Assembly: GCA_049999805.1 (NCBI GenBank) | Contig: JBNGIO010005158.1 | Location: 1 to 22,425, forward strand | Length of the DNA stretch: 22,425 nucleotides | Reading direction: 5' to 3' | From: Folioceros fuciformis | Lineage: Eukaryota > Anthocerotophyta > Anthocerotopsida > Anthocerotales | Shown: positions 11,109 to 21,361 of the stretch, piece by piece | Layout of the letters: each line of letters opens with the position of its first letter | Numbering within the stretch: position 1 is the first letter of the stretch | Program-made: the position numbers and the translations under genes | Notes under the pieces: generated by a model | Database searches by the model: none | What the model saw: the letters and a program-made list of their open reading frames with translations, nothing else | Told to the model about the DNA's origin: nothing

Positions 11109-14100
11109 ATGGCGCGTGGTGTCGGAGTGCCTCGGGAGGAGCGAGATCCGGATGCCTCCTCCACGGGAAGTCCCGTGGCCAGCGGGCTCTTCTCCCGGGA
11201 GCTGAGCCGAAGGCGGCCGACGCTGGAGCTCAGTCTGGCCCGCAGCCTGAGCAAGCAGGGGTGGACGGTTCCGGACAATGTGTTCGCGCGGGAGTCCGAT
11301 GCGCGCGACGACCAGGACGGGCCCGGGGACGACGAGCAGGCGCTTACGTGGGCCGCCATCCAGAGGCTGCCTACCTACAACCGCCTGCGCACCACGGTGC
11401 TGGCTCTCCCGTCCAAGAGCGGCCGCAGAACGCTGCTCCAGCAGGTGGACGTCACCAAGCTGGGATTCCAGGAGCGCCAGCGCCTCATCGACAAGCTCCT
11501 GGCTGTGGCCCACGACGACAATGAGGCTTTCCTCAAGAAGCTGCGAGCTCGGTTCGACAAGTAACGCCCCCTCCACAGTAGCTGCTTGCGTTGTGCACAA
11601 TTCCTTCAGGCCCAGCCTCGCTCCACCGCGTCCAAGGGAAGGAGTGGAGTGTCTCTGACACCATGATTCGTTTGGCTGCCATTCCGCTCCTGCTCCTGCC
11701 TTTGCCTCTGCTTCTGCTTCGCCAGGGTTGGCGTCAAGGTGCCCACGGTGGAGGTGCGCTACCACGATCTGTCCGTGGAGGGAGACACCTTCGTCGGGGA
11801 CCGCAATCTGCCCACGCTTTTCAACACCGCGCGCACCATCCTCGAGTCTGCGCTACCGGCTGTCGGAATCCCCATCACGAGGAAAGTAGTGCATCCTATT
11901 CTCAAAGACGTGAGCGGAATTGTGGAGCCCGGCAGGTGGGTCACCATCACTGGAGCGATGTCGCTAAGGCGTCCTGCAATTTCCCATCCTCACCGCCCGG
12001 ACCTCCGTGGCTTGTGTCTCGTCTCGCCAGAATGACTCTGTTACTCGGCCCACCTGCTTCTGGGAAGACTACCTTGCTGCTTGCGCTCGCCGGAAGACTC
12101 TCCTCCGACTTACGGGTACTAAATCAGTTACTTACTTGCGTCTTCCTTCAACTGGGTTGGCCCCTCACATACCGCATCATCAACCGCTGTTTCCCAAACA
12201 CCTTCTGCAATTCAGGTGAAGGGCAAGGTGACATACAACGGAAAAGGCTTCACTCAATTCGTTCCTCAGAAGACCGCCGCTTACATTGGCCAGACTGACC
12301 TCCATTCGCCAGAGATGACAGTGCGAGAAACTCTCGACTTCTCGGCCTGGTGTCAAGGCGTTGGGACCAGATACGGTGCGTCAGATTCAACTTTTCAAAG
12401 CTTACCCCATTACTGCTAGCGTGTTTTCAGTGTGCTCAGTTTTCTGGAGCTAACAAAGCTGGTTCCCACAACTTCATCTTAAAAATGTCTTTGGACGACA
12501 GAGATGCTTTCGGAGCTGATCCGAAGGGAAAAGGAAGCTGGCATTTTGCCTGAGGCAGACATTGACCTGTACATGAAGGTCAGTCCGGGAGGACTAGTAC
12601 TCCTTCCGAATCTGTTCATTTTCAACCTGATGTGGCCTCCATCCCTTGCAACTAGTATTGTTAGTGCGAGCAATCTGGGAATGGATCGCTGTCCGACTGC
12701 TTCCAGATCTGTGACATGAGCTGATGCGATCGGCAACGCGCTGTACAGGCTACCGCAATCGAAGGAGTCAAAAGCAGTCTTGTCACTGACTATACATTGA
12801 AGGTGACCACTATAATAATTGCTTTTAAGACGCGATGAAGCGTGATGGTGTTTTGATTCATACGAGCCTTCGTTGTTGCGCGGCTACGTTCCGGGCTTGC
12901 CTTCATCCCGGGCGATATCAAGAGACATTTGTGTTGGCAGATTCTGGAACTAGATATCTGTGCAGATATCATGGTAGGAGACAACATGCGGAGAGGTATC
13001 TCGGGCGGGCAGAGGAAACGAGTGACTACTGGTGAAGAAATCATGCTCAATGTCCTTATTAGCTTGCTATTAAGTCTGGCTTATCGATCATGGGATTGGT
13101 TTCATCGATTCGTCTCGCAATTCAACTTTTGAAATGTTCAGGAGAAATGATTGTCGGGCCTACCAAAACATTGTTCATGGATGAAATTTCGAATGGCCTA
13201 GACAGCTCAACAACCTTTCACATCGTGAGAAACCTTCGTCAATTTGTACATGTGCTCGACAGCACTATGGTTATCTCGCTGCTGCAGCCAGCCCCAGAGA
13301 CTTACTCCCTGTTCGACGACATCATCCTTCTTTCAGAGGGCCAGATTGTATATCACGGTCCTTGCGAACATATTTTACCTTTCTTTGAGGAGTGTGGCTT
13401 CAGGTGTCCTGAGAGGAAGGGCACTGCCGACTTCTTGCAAGAGGTAAGAGCCTGTCAATGAAAGCAGTTTTTGAACTATACGTTGCCCGGAAACAGTCCA
13501 GGTTCTGTCGCCACGGCCGTCCTGCTCAACGCTTGTGCGTTCATGACTGGCAGGTGATGTCGAAGAACGACCAATACCAGTACTGGTATGACGAGCAGCG
13601 GCCCTATCAGTATGTGACGCTCACAGATTTTGCAAACAAGTTCAAAGAATTCCACGTGGGGAAACAATTAGCAGCTCGGCTGGGGACCAATTTTGACAAC
13701 GCAGATAGTCACCCCGCTGCCCTTGCTTCCGACAAGTACAGCATCTCCAAACTGGGGCTTCTGAAAGCAAACTGGGAGAGGGAATGGCTGCTTATGAAAC
13801 GAAATGTCCTGGTGTACAGGATCAAGGCCACTCAGGTAGGAATTCATGTTCTGAGTCCTGGTAATTCCTGCGTATTGGCTCCTGATGATGGGACAAAGTA
13901 CTGGTGATCACACCAGCTGAAGTTTACAACCTTTGGTGGATGGCAGTTGGGAATCGCAGCGGTCTTTACTGGAACAGTCTTCTGGAGGAGTCGCCTTCAC
14001 TATGACAACGCAGAGGATGGCCAAATATATAGCCTGGCCTTGTTCTACGGCCTCGTGGTGATCATGTTCAATGGGTTCCCTGAGCTTAACCTTACCATAC

Positions 14101-17100
14101 AAAGACTTCCTGTGTTCTTCAAGCAGCGTGAGCTGCAATTATATCCCGGTTGGGCGTATGCGATTCCGGCCATACTACTCAAGATCCCCATATCCTTCCT
14201 TGAGTCGTTTATCTTCACGGCGATAAGCTACTTCCTTGTGGGCTTTGCGCCTGAAGCTAGCAGGTACTTGTCGTTGCATTATGTTGCAGGATTCTCATGT
14301 TCTTATCCATTCGGGCGTAGCCTAATTTCAAAGCTGAGCTTTCAACGAGTCCTGTTTGTGTGACAGGTTTGTGCGACAGTTTCTCATCTTTTTCTTGGAA
14401 CATCTTACAGCAGGAGCAATGTTTCGTACAATAGCTGCTCTCTCTCGAAGTATGGTTGTTGCTAGCACTGCAGGCTCTGGGGCCTTACTAATCGCCCTTG
14501 TTTGCGGAGGATTCGTCATTCCCCGACGTATGTGCATATTTCGTCTGTTTCTACATCATGGATTCTGAGGGCGATGCACTAAGTCATTCCTGTGGATGAG
14601 GTTGGCTCTTAAACATCGACATGCTGACTTACCCTTGGGATTCCATGCTTTGTGTGGGTCGTGTCGTACAGCCAATATACCTCACTGGTGGATTTGGGCA
14701 TACTGGGCGTCCCCTCTTTCTTACGTCCAGATGGCTCTTTCGGTCAATGAGATGCGGGCGTCGAGATGGATGTCGAGATTCGTCACAACGGTGTGTACGT
14801 GGATGTTTCAACTTCACCCATGTGATCAATCGAGTCTCGCTTCACTTGAAGCATGGCGTGAGTGTGATGCATGCGGTTGTTGCAGCTGACAGTGCAGTGA
14901 TTGTGTTCAAACTAGGAGGGTGGAGAGATGAAGTCCCTTGGAGTATACTTGCTGGAAAGTCATGGGTTCTTCTCCCAAGAGCGCTGGTACTGGATCTCCG
15001 TTGGTGCTCTTATGGGTTTCATCATCTTCCTCAACGTTGTTTACATCTTTGCCCTCACCTATCTGAATCGTAAGTGTAATTCCTTCCACAAATGGAAATT
15101 GAGTTCATTGCTAGGTACACATAGTGTGCCACTGGATTCGGTAGTGTACTCCTCGACCTGCTCGTGAATTTCTGTCCTTCGTCAGCAGCCATCAACAATC
15201 CGCAGGCTATAATATCGAAAGATGAACGTGCAAAGACGGAGTTGTCTTCCAAGCACGAAAATGCAGCTGGTATTTTTTTTGTTCCTACAATGAGCTTGTG
15301 TCGTCTTTATTCTTAGTTGAGCACTGTCAGTGAAGCCTGGTCATCAAACATGTGTTCCAGGCAAGCTTTCTGGGAGGGATGTGGAGATGGTAGCATCGAA
15401 GTCAGCATCGTCCAACAATGGAAATACTGTGGTGGAGGCTGCTGCAATCGCATCGAAAAATGGGATGATCTTGCCTTTCATTCCATTGGGTTTATCTTTC
15501 GACAATGTTGGCTACTCTGTAGACATGCCGGCGGTATGTTCCGTCTACGACACTAGGAGTTAATTTGTGTCAGTGGACTTACGTTTGTGGCAGCGTCCCG
15601 GCGTAAGGGAGTTTGGAGACAGATCGCTCAACCCCCTTGGTCGCATTGCCTGCAGGAAATGAAGGCCCAGGGAATTGAGCAGGACAGATTAGAGCTGCTT
15701 CGGAACGTGTCAGGGGCGTTCAGGCCTGGCGTTCTCACAGCGCTGGTAGGAGTGAGTGGAGCTGGGAAGACCACTCTAATGGATGTACTTGCTGGGAGGA
15801 AAACAGGAGGATACGTTAAAGGGGACATTCGTATATCAGGATTCCCGAAGAAGCAAGAAACATTCGCACGGATATCTGGATATTGTGAGCAGAATGATAT
15901 CCATTCTCCGCAAGTTACAGTTCATGAATCGCTGCTCTTTTCCGCCTGGCTGCGCCTTTCTCATGACGTTCCCCAAGACACCAAAATGGTGCGTTGCAAT
16001 CGTCTTCGCTTGACGCTGCCACCCGTTATCTCGTGTGGCAGCGTCAAATTCCTGAATGTTCCTGTATCCCGTCAGTTTGTTGCTGTATCGTGTAATCCAG
16101 AAATGTTACAGGCAGGCGTGGTGTTTGTATCTTTAGACTGCTAGGTTCATATTCATGTCTAAACGAGAGTAGTGAGTAACGATTTGGTGGGTAAATTCTG
16201 AATCCGTTCAGGTGTTTGTGGAGGAGGTCATGGAGCTTGTGGAACTCACGCCATTGCAAAATGCACTGGTGGGTCTCCCCGGAGTGTCTGGGTTATCGAC
16301 GGAGCAGAGAAAAAGGCTGACGATTGCAGTGGAGCTTGTAGCAAATCCGTCCATCATCTTCATGGATGAGCCCACATCTGGTTTGGATGCCAGAGCAGCA
16401 GCTATAGTGATGCGGGCTGTCCGTAACACAGTGGACACTGCAAGGACGGTGGTTTGCACCATCCACCAACCCAGCATCGATATTTTCGAATCATTTGATG
16501 AGGTAGAGTACTGTCTCCCAATTAACTTTGTCCGCCTATCCACATTTACATGCGCGGCGTGTGAAGGAGGAAGTGATCAGTGCGCTGTGTTGTCTGACGG
16601 AGTAACGGTGTAACTTTATGCTTGCAGCTAATGCTCTTGAAGCGTGGGGGTCAAGTGATATATGCAGGGCCACTGGGACGACATTCCAATAAGCTCATCG
16701 AGTACTTTGAAGTAGGTGTTGACCAGTAATTCTTGTGATGTGTACTGTTCTGATGTTTGGGGTGCATGCTGAGGACCATATCGAATCCTCAAATTTGTAC
16801 CTGCTCAGGCTGTTCCAGGAGTGCCGAAAATGAAGGAAGGAATGAATCCCTCTACGTGGATGCTGGAAATCACGTCAACTGCTTCTGAGAGTCGACTAGG
16901 AGTGGACTTTGCTGAGATCTATGCAAACTCATCACTCCACCAGTAAGCTGTTAGACCTGCAGCTTAAAGGGGACTGCGTTGATCTGCGTTGGAGTATGTG
17001 CCATGCGTGTGATGTTGAGCCTTAGGTAGATATTGAAGTGCAGAGTGTTGGTGCTGCAGGCAAAACAAGGCTTTAATCAAGGAATTGAGCGTGACTGCCG

Positions 17101-18338
17101 AAGGTGCCCAGGATCTTCATTTTCCCACCGAGTACAGTCAGTCATTCCTGGTGCAGTTGCATGCCTGCCTGTGGAAGCAGATGTGGTCATACTGGCGCAG
17201 CCCTGGATACAATCTGGTGCGATTTAGTTTCACAACGTTTGCGTCACTGGTGTTGGGCTCCTTATTTTGGAGAGCCGGGCGATCAATGTAAGCCTGCTAA
17301 CCGTGGGAAGTGAGGTAGAGGCTAGGCGTCGGTGCTTTCATACTAGTCTGTTGATGATGAAAAAGGAAAGCCCAAGAAGACGAGGAACGAGTCATGTCTG
17401 ACGAATCTGGTTGTTCGATGCGGTAGAGAAACACAGCAGGACCTTTACAACGTCATGGGTTCCATGCACGGTGGCACAATGTTCATGGGCATCAACAACT
17501 GTATGAGTGTGCAGCCCGCGGTGTCAGCGGAGCGCACTGTGTTCTACCGTGAACGCGGCGCTGGACTCTACTCTCCGTGGGCGTATGCCCTTTCCCAGGT
17601 GTGAGTCCTGGCAGGCATCATCTTGCTTTCTGATCTTGAATCTTGCGGGGTGTAAACGGAGTGGGGAGAAATGACGTTGCCGTTCCCCGTTCCTTGCCGT
17701 TATCAGGTGATCATCGAAATCCCATACGTGCTGTTCCAAACAGTGGTGCATGTTTTGATAGTCTACGCCTTGATTGGGTACGAGTGGGATCCAGCCAAGT
17801 TCTTCTGGTACTTCTACATCGCATTCTGCTCTTTCCTACACTTTACACTCTACGGGATGACGGCGGTGGCCGTCACTCCAAACCTTCAACTGTCCAACAT
17901 ACTTTCCTCCGCCTTCTTCTTCATCTTCAACCTCTTCTCAGGCTTCATCATTCCCAGACCGGTGAGTTCCTGTCTCTGCTGGCACGCAAGCTGAAAGTGT
18001 TGGGATGGAAGGATGACAGACCACTGACCATTGGCACATTTTTTATTCCTTGCCGCGCACAGCGCATCCCGCCGTGGTGGATCTGGGCGTACTGGATTTG
18101 TCCTGTAGGATGGACCGTGGCAGGGCTGTTGACGTCGCAGTACGCAGACGTGGAGTCGAAAATCACTTTGGTTGGTGGAGAGCAGCAGTCAGTTACAGTG
18201 AAGGAGTTCATGAAATCCAACTTCGGGTTTACAACTTCGCTATTGCCTGCTGTGGGCGTGGCCATGATCGTCTTCCCCTTCCTGTTCGCAATCCTGTTTA
18301 TGTTGTGCAGCCAGAAGCTGAACTTCCAACGGCGATAA
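11109..18338 (+). CDS. Full-size ABCG transporter, PDR (pleiotropic drug resistance) type, 23 exons
   Basis: Plasma-membrane ATP-driven exporter of the plant ABCG/PDR subfamily; members export hormones, terpenoids, waxes and toxins, but the substrate here cannot be told. Exons: 11109-11560, 11726-11935, 12031-12115, 12216-12375, 12502-12578, 12749-12802, 12941-13031, 13142-13443, 13554-13835, 13947-14263, 14367-14527, 14672-14790, 14916-15069, 15186-15269, 15361-15533, 15656-15988, 16212-16502, 16628-16711, 16809-16942, 17060-17287, 17427-17598, 17707-17961, 18063-18338. They give 1497 aa, the usual PDR length being about 1400-1500. Order: PDR N-terminal block ([18 protein letters not shown]); NBD1 with Walker [10 protein letters not shown] (residues 227-235), signature ISGGQ (366-370) and Walker B LFMDE (387-391); TMD1 (about 572-820, with [19 protein letters not shown] and [15 protein letters not shown]); linker; NBD2 with GVSGAGKTT (939-947), LSTEQ signature (1046-1050) and [10 protein letters not shown] (1068-1077); TMD2 (about 1200-1497, with [18 protein letters not shown] and [16 protein letters not shown]); C-terminus LNFQRR. 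All introns are GT-AG and in frame. The 14790/14916 junction, in a poorly conserved loop, is the weakest. ATG 11109 has a good start context (cgtggcATGg). Exon 1 is clearly more GC-rich than the later exons. Confidence 0.94.
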
Positions 18339-18657
18339 CCCTGGAAAGAATTATGGCCGTCAATAGTGTTCTGTACGTACGTGTAAGGTGTTAGAAACCC
18401 ATAGGGTTGTGCAACAAATCTAAATTAGAATGTGGAGAGCTTATCCCAGGATATATAGGATAATACCGTTGTTGTAGTAACAACGTTGGTTTGAGTGCCA
18501 AGCAAGTAAGCTCCATGCAGAGGCATGTTTAGCAGAGCAGGTTACTAAGAGCATGAGAAGCATGCAACCCTAGGAAAAAGTTTGTGGTAGTGAATAATAG
18601 CTTAAGGCTTAAGTAAATGCTTAAGTAAGTAGTTGCTAAGTTAGTGACTTGAGCTTG

Positions 18658-18668
18658 TGTATAAAAGG
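18658..18668 (+). promoter_or_regulatory. TATA box of the LTR-like block
   Basis: TGTATAAAAGG is a near-consensus plant TATA box. It follows three CTTAAG palindromes (about 18600-18627) and is followed within 50 bp by a leader rich in short direct repeats. A transcription start about 30 bp downstream would be expected. Confidence 0.5.
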
Positions 18669-18730
18669 GGACCTAGCCAAGGGCTAAGGCAAGCTCAGTA
18701 CAGTGGAGTTGAGATGAGTATCTCCTCAAA

Positions 18731-18771
18731 GCCTTGAGAGCACTGGGTGCTTGGGCTATGCCTTGAGAGCA
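18731..18771 (+). repeat. Short direct repeats, 29-bp period, in the LTR leader
   Basis: GCCTTGAGAGCA occurs at 18731-18742 and again at 18760-18771. Each copy is followed by a related TGCTTGGGCT segment, and a third degenerate GTGAGAGCACA follows at about 18787. These lie just downstream of the TATA box, in the expected transcribed leader. Confidence 0.6.
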
Positions 18772-18925
18772 TGTGTTGCTTGGGCTGTGAGAGCACATGA
18801 AAGGTGTTGTGAAGGAGCTGTGGGAGGAGGCCAAGAGAAGGGAGAGCTAAACTCCTAGCTTAGGCAAAGATGGGGAGTTCTCTCTAGCCCTCCAGCTCTG
18901 TATGTTCTTGTTGACTCGTGATTTG

Positions 18926-18931
18926 AATAAA
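18926..18931 (+). terminator. AATAAA polyadenylation signal
   Basis: A canonical AATAAA hexamer lies in the second half of the LTR-like block, followed 30 nt later by a 6-bp-stem hairpin (CCTCCT/AGGAGG). It would be the 3' processing signal of the LTR. Because it lies about 590 bp beyond the ABCG stop on the same strand, it may also end transporter transcripts. Confidence 0.45.
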
Positions 18932-19064
18932 GAGCAGCAGCAAGGGTGCTGGCTGCGAGTCCTCCTAGAAGAGGAGGGCGGGCTACTTGGAGGCCTAGTG
19001 CTGTGTCCGGTGTTTAAAACTGACCCTTGCTTTGGCTTCTAACTGCGTGGTTCTGCCCCACCTC

Positions 19065-19080
19065 ATTGAAGGGGGTGTTA
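19065..19080 (+). other. Polypurine-tract-like sequence followed by TGTTA
   Basis: TTGAAGGGGG directly followed by TGTTA (19076-19080) looks like the polypurine tract/3' LTR junction of a Ty1-copia-type element. The bases after TGTTA do not match the start of the LTR-like block at 18389, so it may belong to a different or rearranged element. Confidence 0.35.
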
Positions 19081-19131
19081 CTTGAGTCCAGGTATTATTT
19101 ATCCTCATCAGGGTATTGTCATGCTTAAAAG

Positions 19132-19215
19132 CCATATATGAATGTATGGGCTATCAATCTAAATGCACAGAACCCATATATGAATGTATGGGCTATCAAT
19201 CTAAATGCACAGAAC
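19132..19215 (+). repeat. 42-bp perfect tandem duplication
   Basis: Units 19132-19173 and 19174-19215 are identical, and the bases after the second copy begin to repeat again (CATAG). Each unit begins CCATATATGAATGTATGGGC. The perfect identity means the duplication is recent. No gene is seen around it. Confidence 0.9.
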
Positions 19216-19928
19216 CATAGATTGATCTTGGGACGGATTTTTTTCAAACATGATATCAAAGATTTCGAGAAGGTTTCCTTTCTTTCTCTCATTCATCTGC
19301 GTAAGACAGGTTGTGTCTGTAGAATGCTATAATCTTCGCCCTTCAATGCAAATTGACTTTCTTCTAATCCGTGTTTTAGGCTTCACGTAAGCAAGCAAGA
19401 GGGTCTATAATTATCAATGACCACCAGTTTTAATGTTTCAAGAAGGTACCTTTTTCATCAAGAAGCTCTACCCCCTTTCTAAGTGAGTCACGAGATTCCT
19501 CCTTGCAAATTTCAAGTGTTTTAGGCATAGAATCCCCAAAGTGGTTAGGACCGTACGTTGGGGACGTCTACGAAGGAAAGGTTGGAATCGCAAATGATCC
19601 TTCCACTCCTTTGGTAGGTTCGACAACTTCATGAAATATAACGTCCCAACTGAAAATGCTTTTCTTCGTGGTAAATACAACTTCCCGACTGGAAATGCTC
19701 TTCGTTTCACTATCCTTTAACCTCGTTTGAGTAACCAAACATAAGGCAACTTATGCTTGTAGGATCCCAGTTGGTCTAGTGGAAACATTAAGACTTTATA
19801 AAAAAAAGAGATGGAAGTTCCATCTACCCCGTGACAATGGGAACAACCCACCATGGGGAAAACCCAAGAAAGGGGGCCTAACCCCCTCGTCCGTCTAACG
19901 TGTAACTCCCTATCACCCCTAAGATGTC
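19216..19928. other. Non-coding stretch with a 39-bp imperfect tandem repeat and a G5/C5 hairpin
   Basis: No gene is supported. An imperfect 39-bp duplication begins at 19635 and 19674; both copies contain CCCAACTG/CCCGACTG followed by (A/G)AAATGCT and CTTCG. An AGGGGG...CCCCCT stem with a 5-nt loop sits at 19871-19887. A/T-rich runs (19800-19809, A8) and decayed sequence suggest old transposon DNA. It borders the 3' side of the minus-strand retroelement relic. Confidence 0.45.
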
Positions 19929-21059
19929 TTATTCAAGTATGAGGTATGGCCTACTTACCACCCAGGCCGCTGAAGCCACATCCGTCGCGCTTGATGTTGT
20001 CCGAAAAATCGCATTTGCCAAGGCCTTTTGTAGCGCAATTGAAACCCGTTGCCAGAAAAATGCCACTACCCCGGAGAGCGGAAGCCCTAAGCTGCTCTTG
20101 CTGACGTGATGGGCCTTTGCCCATGTCTTCAAAAACCTGGAAAAATCCTTACCCCGGCCCCATGCGCTTCAATAACAAGGGGTATGAACAAGTGACCCTA
20201 TTGCATGGGCCTGTACTTGCAAGTCTTCTTTGTCGTGCTTCCTTATGCCGCCCAACCTGGGGGGTTGATAATGACATGCTCTCTAATGGTTTTTCGAGTG
20301 GGGTCTGTGACCACCACATCCGCTATAGAAACCTGGTCCCCCTTGGTCAAGAAAAGGTTTGCAATGAGGGAGACGCCATTTAGCAAGGTATATGGGCACT
20401 TCTTGTAGGGGAAGAAGCCACCCTTCTTGGCCAAAGAAAACATAATGTCCCTCACTGCATTATGGGTGGCGATGCACTGCCCGCCAACAGGGCAACACAC
20501 CAAGTAGCTCTCGGGGTTGTCGAGGGGGAACCCCACAGCTACAAGAAGAGAGAGACCAAGCCAACGGCTGGACCAAGCCAAGACGGAACCTCATCACGGC
20601 AGAGAAAGAAGCTCGTGCGATTCGAAAAGCCTAGATGCATGGACGGGCCAACAGCCAAGAGCCAGCGCCCTTCCTTGAACAAGATCGAAGGCATGCCCGA
20701 GCCTACTTGCCAATGGAGGAATCTAGAGGGGCTTCAACTCTTGCCCATAATGCTTTTCCATCAGGATGGCCTAGAGCCCCCCTCATACCCCCATAAAGGA
20801 AGGATGAAAACGAAGGCATGACCAATCGAGCTTATGAGGATAAGAGATCCCGAGCCCTCCTGAAGGACTCCTGGAGGGGGAATGGCCCCTCCTCAACTCC
20901 CGTGACAAAATCCTCCAAAACACGCGAGTTTCTGAAGGAGAAGTGAGTCACTAAAGTTAGGGCAGAGAGCGCCCAACTACCAAGAAACGCAGCTCGCACC
21001 AAGGCCTCCATTGCCAGTAGCCTAATGCCACCCAAAGCAATGGGTAAGGATGTTGTCTC
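19929..21059 (-). pseudogene. Decayed plant retroelement ORF: end of reverse transcriptase and C-terminal domain
   Basis: Read on the minus strand, three broken frames line up as one degraded protein. First, 21059-20832 contains SLPIALGGIRLLAMEAL...AAFLGSWALSAL, resembling the post-polymerase GGLGLRSA...AYLGSWA segment of plant non-LTR-type reverse transcriptases. Second, 20581-20243 contains YLVCCPVGGQCIATHNAVRD and ADVVVTDPT, the cysteine- and HNAVRD-containing C-terminal domain with its DVVIADPT-like strand. Third, 20132-19929 contains FWQRVSIALQKALANAIFR, the conserved helix near the C-terminus. Frames change between blocks and stop codons interrupt the first, so it is not functional. The N-terminal part and the catalytic palm are absent or beyond recognition. 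Confidence 0.65.
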
Positions 21060-21349
21060 CTAGCCAAATCACCTGCAGTACAATCGAATGAACCCGGGCC
21101 AACAATGTCCACTAATTCCTTCAATGCGAAGTGAAGCCTAGGAATAGTCTAGCTTCAGCTAGTCAACAATTAGGTTAAGCTAAATGAGTTTTAGCTAGGG
21201 CTAGATAGCCTAATGTGAAAAGACACATAAATACAAAAAAATACCTAACCGCCATGGCGTATGGCACAAGACACAAGACCTTGCTTTGTTATTACTACTA
21301 CTACACACGATCATTCTCAATGCAAAAAAAGATGGCTCTGATTTTTGTA
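21060..21349 (+). mobile_element. Probable 3' part of an LTR (left of the primer-binding site)
   Basis: This segment immediately precedes a canonical retrotransposon primer-binding site, so its right part should be the end of a 5' LTR. It has AT-rich, short inverted motifs (tagctagg, gctagatagc; about 21150-21215). The LTR start cannot be fixed, and a terminal CA next to the primer site is not obvious: the nearest CA ends at about 21323. Signals are weak apart from the position. Confidence 0.35.
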
Positions 21350-21361
21350 TGGTATCAGAGC
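21350..21361 (+). mobile_element. Primer-binding site complementary to initiator tRNA-Met
   Basis: TGGTATCAGAGC is the classic minus-strand primer-binding site of plant LTR retrotransposons (Ty1-copia and some gypsy elements), complementary to the 3' end of initiator tRNA-Met. It marks the junction between a 5' LTR (left) and the internal region (right) of a + strand element. Its complement, GGCTCTGAT, occurs at 21334-21342, forming a 9-bp inverted repeat with ATCAGAGCC (21354-21362). Confidence 0.7.

Larger units (their letters stand above)
18389..19043 (+). mobile_element. LTR-like retroelement block (possible solo or truncated LTR)
   Basis: The block starts TGTTAGAA about 50 bp after the ABCG stop codon, and an imperfect inverted partner TTCTAAC ends at 19043, giving about 655 bp, a normal LTR size. 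It has LTR-style signals in the right order: TATA box (18658-18668), repeated leader sequence, then AATAAA (18926-18931) followed by a CCTCCT/AGGAGG hairpin (18961-18977). The terminal CA expected of an LTR is not intact and I see no target-site duplication, so it is either a decayed or recombined LTR or the outer limits are slightly wrong. It has the same orientation as the transporter. It has no coding capacity. Confidence 0.5.

Noticed and set aside
10926-11765. 279-codon minus-strand ORF over the ABCG promoter and exon 1
   Set aside because: Explained by the GC-rich antisense of transporter exon 1; no recognisable domain.
19871-19887. AGGGGG-CCTAA-CCCCCT hairpin as a transcription terminator
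   Set aside because: A bacterial-type terminator is not meaningful in this plant nuclear context, and there is no following T-run; noted only as structure.
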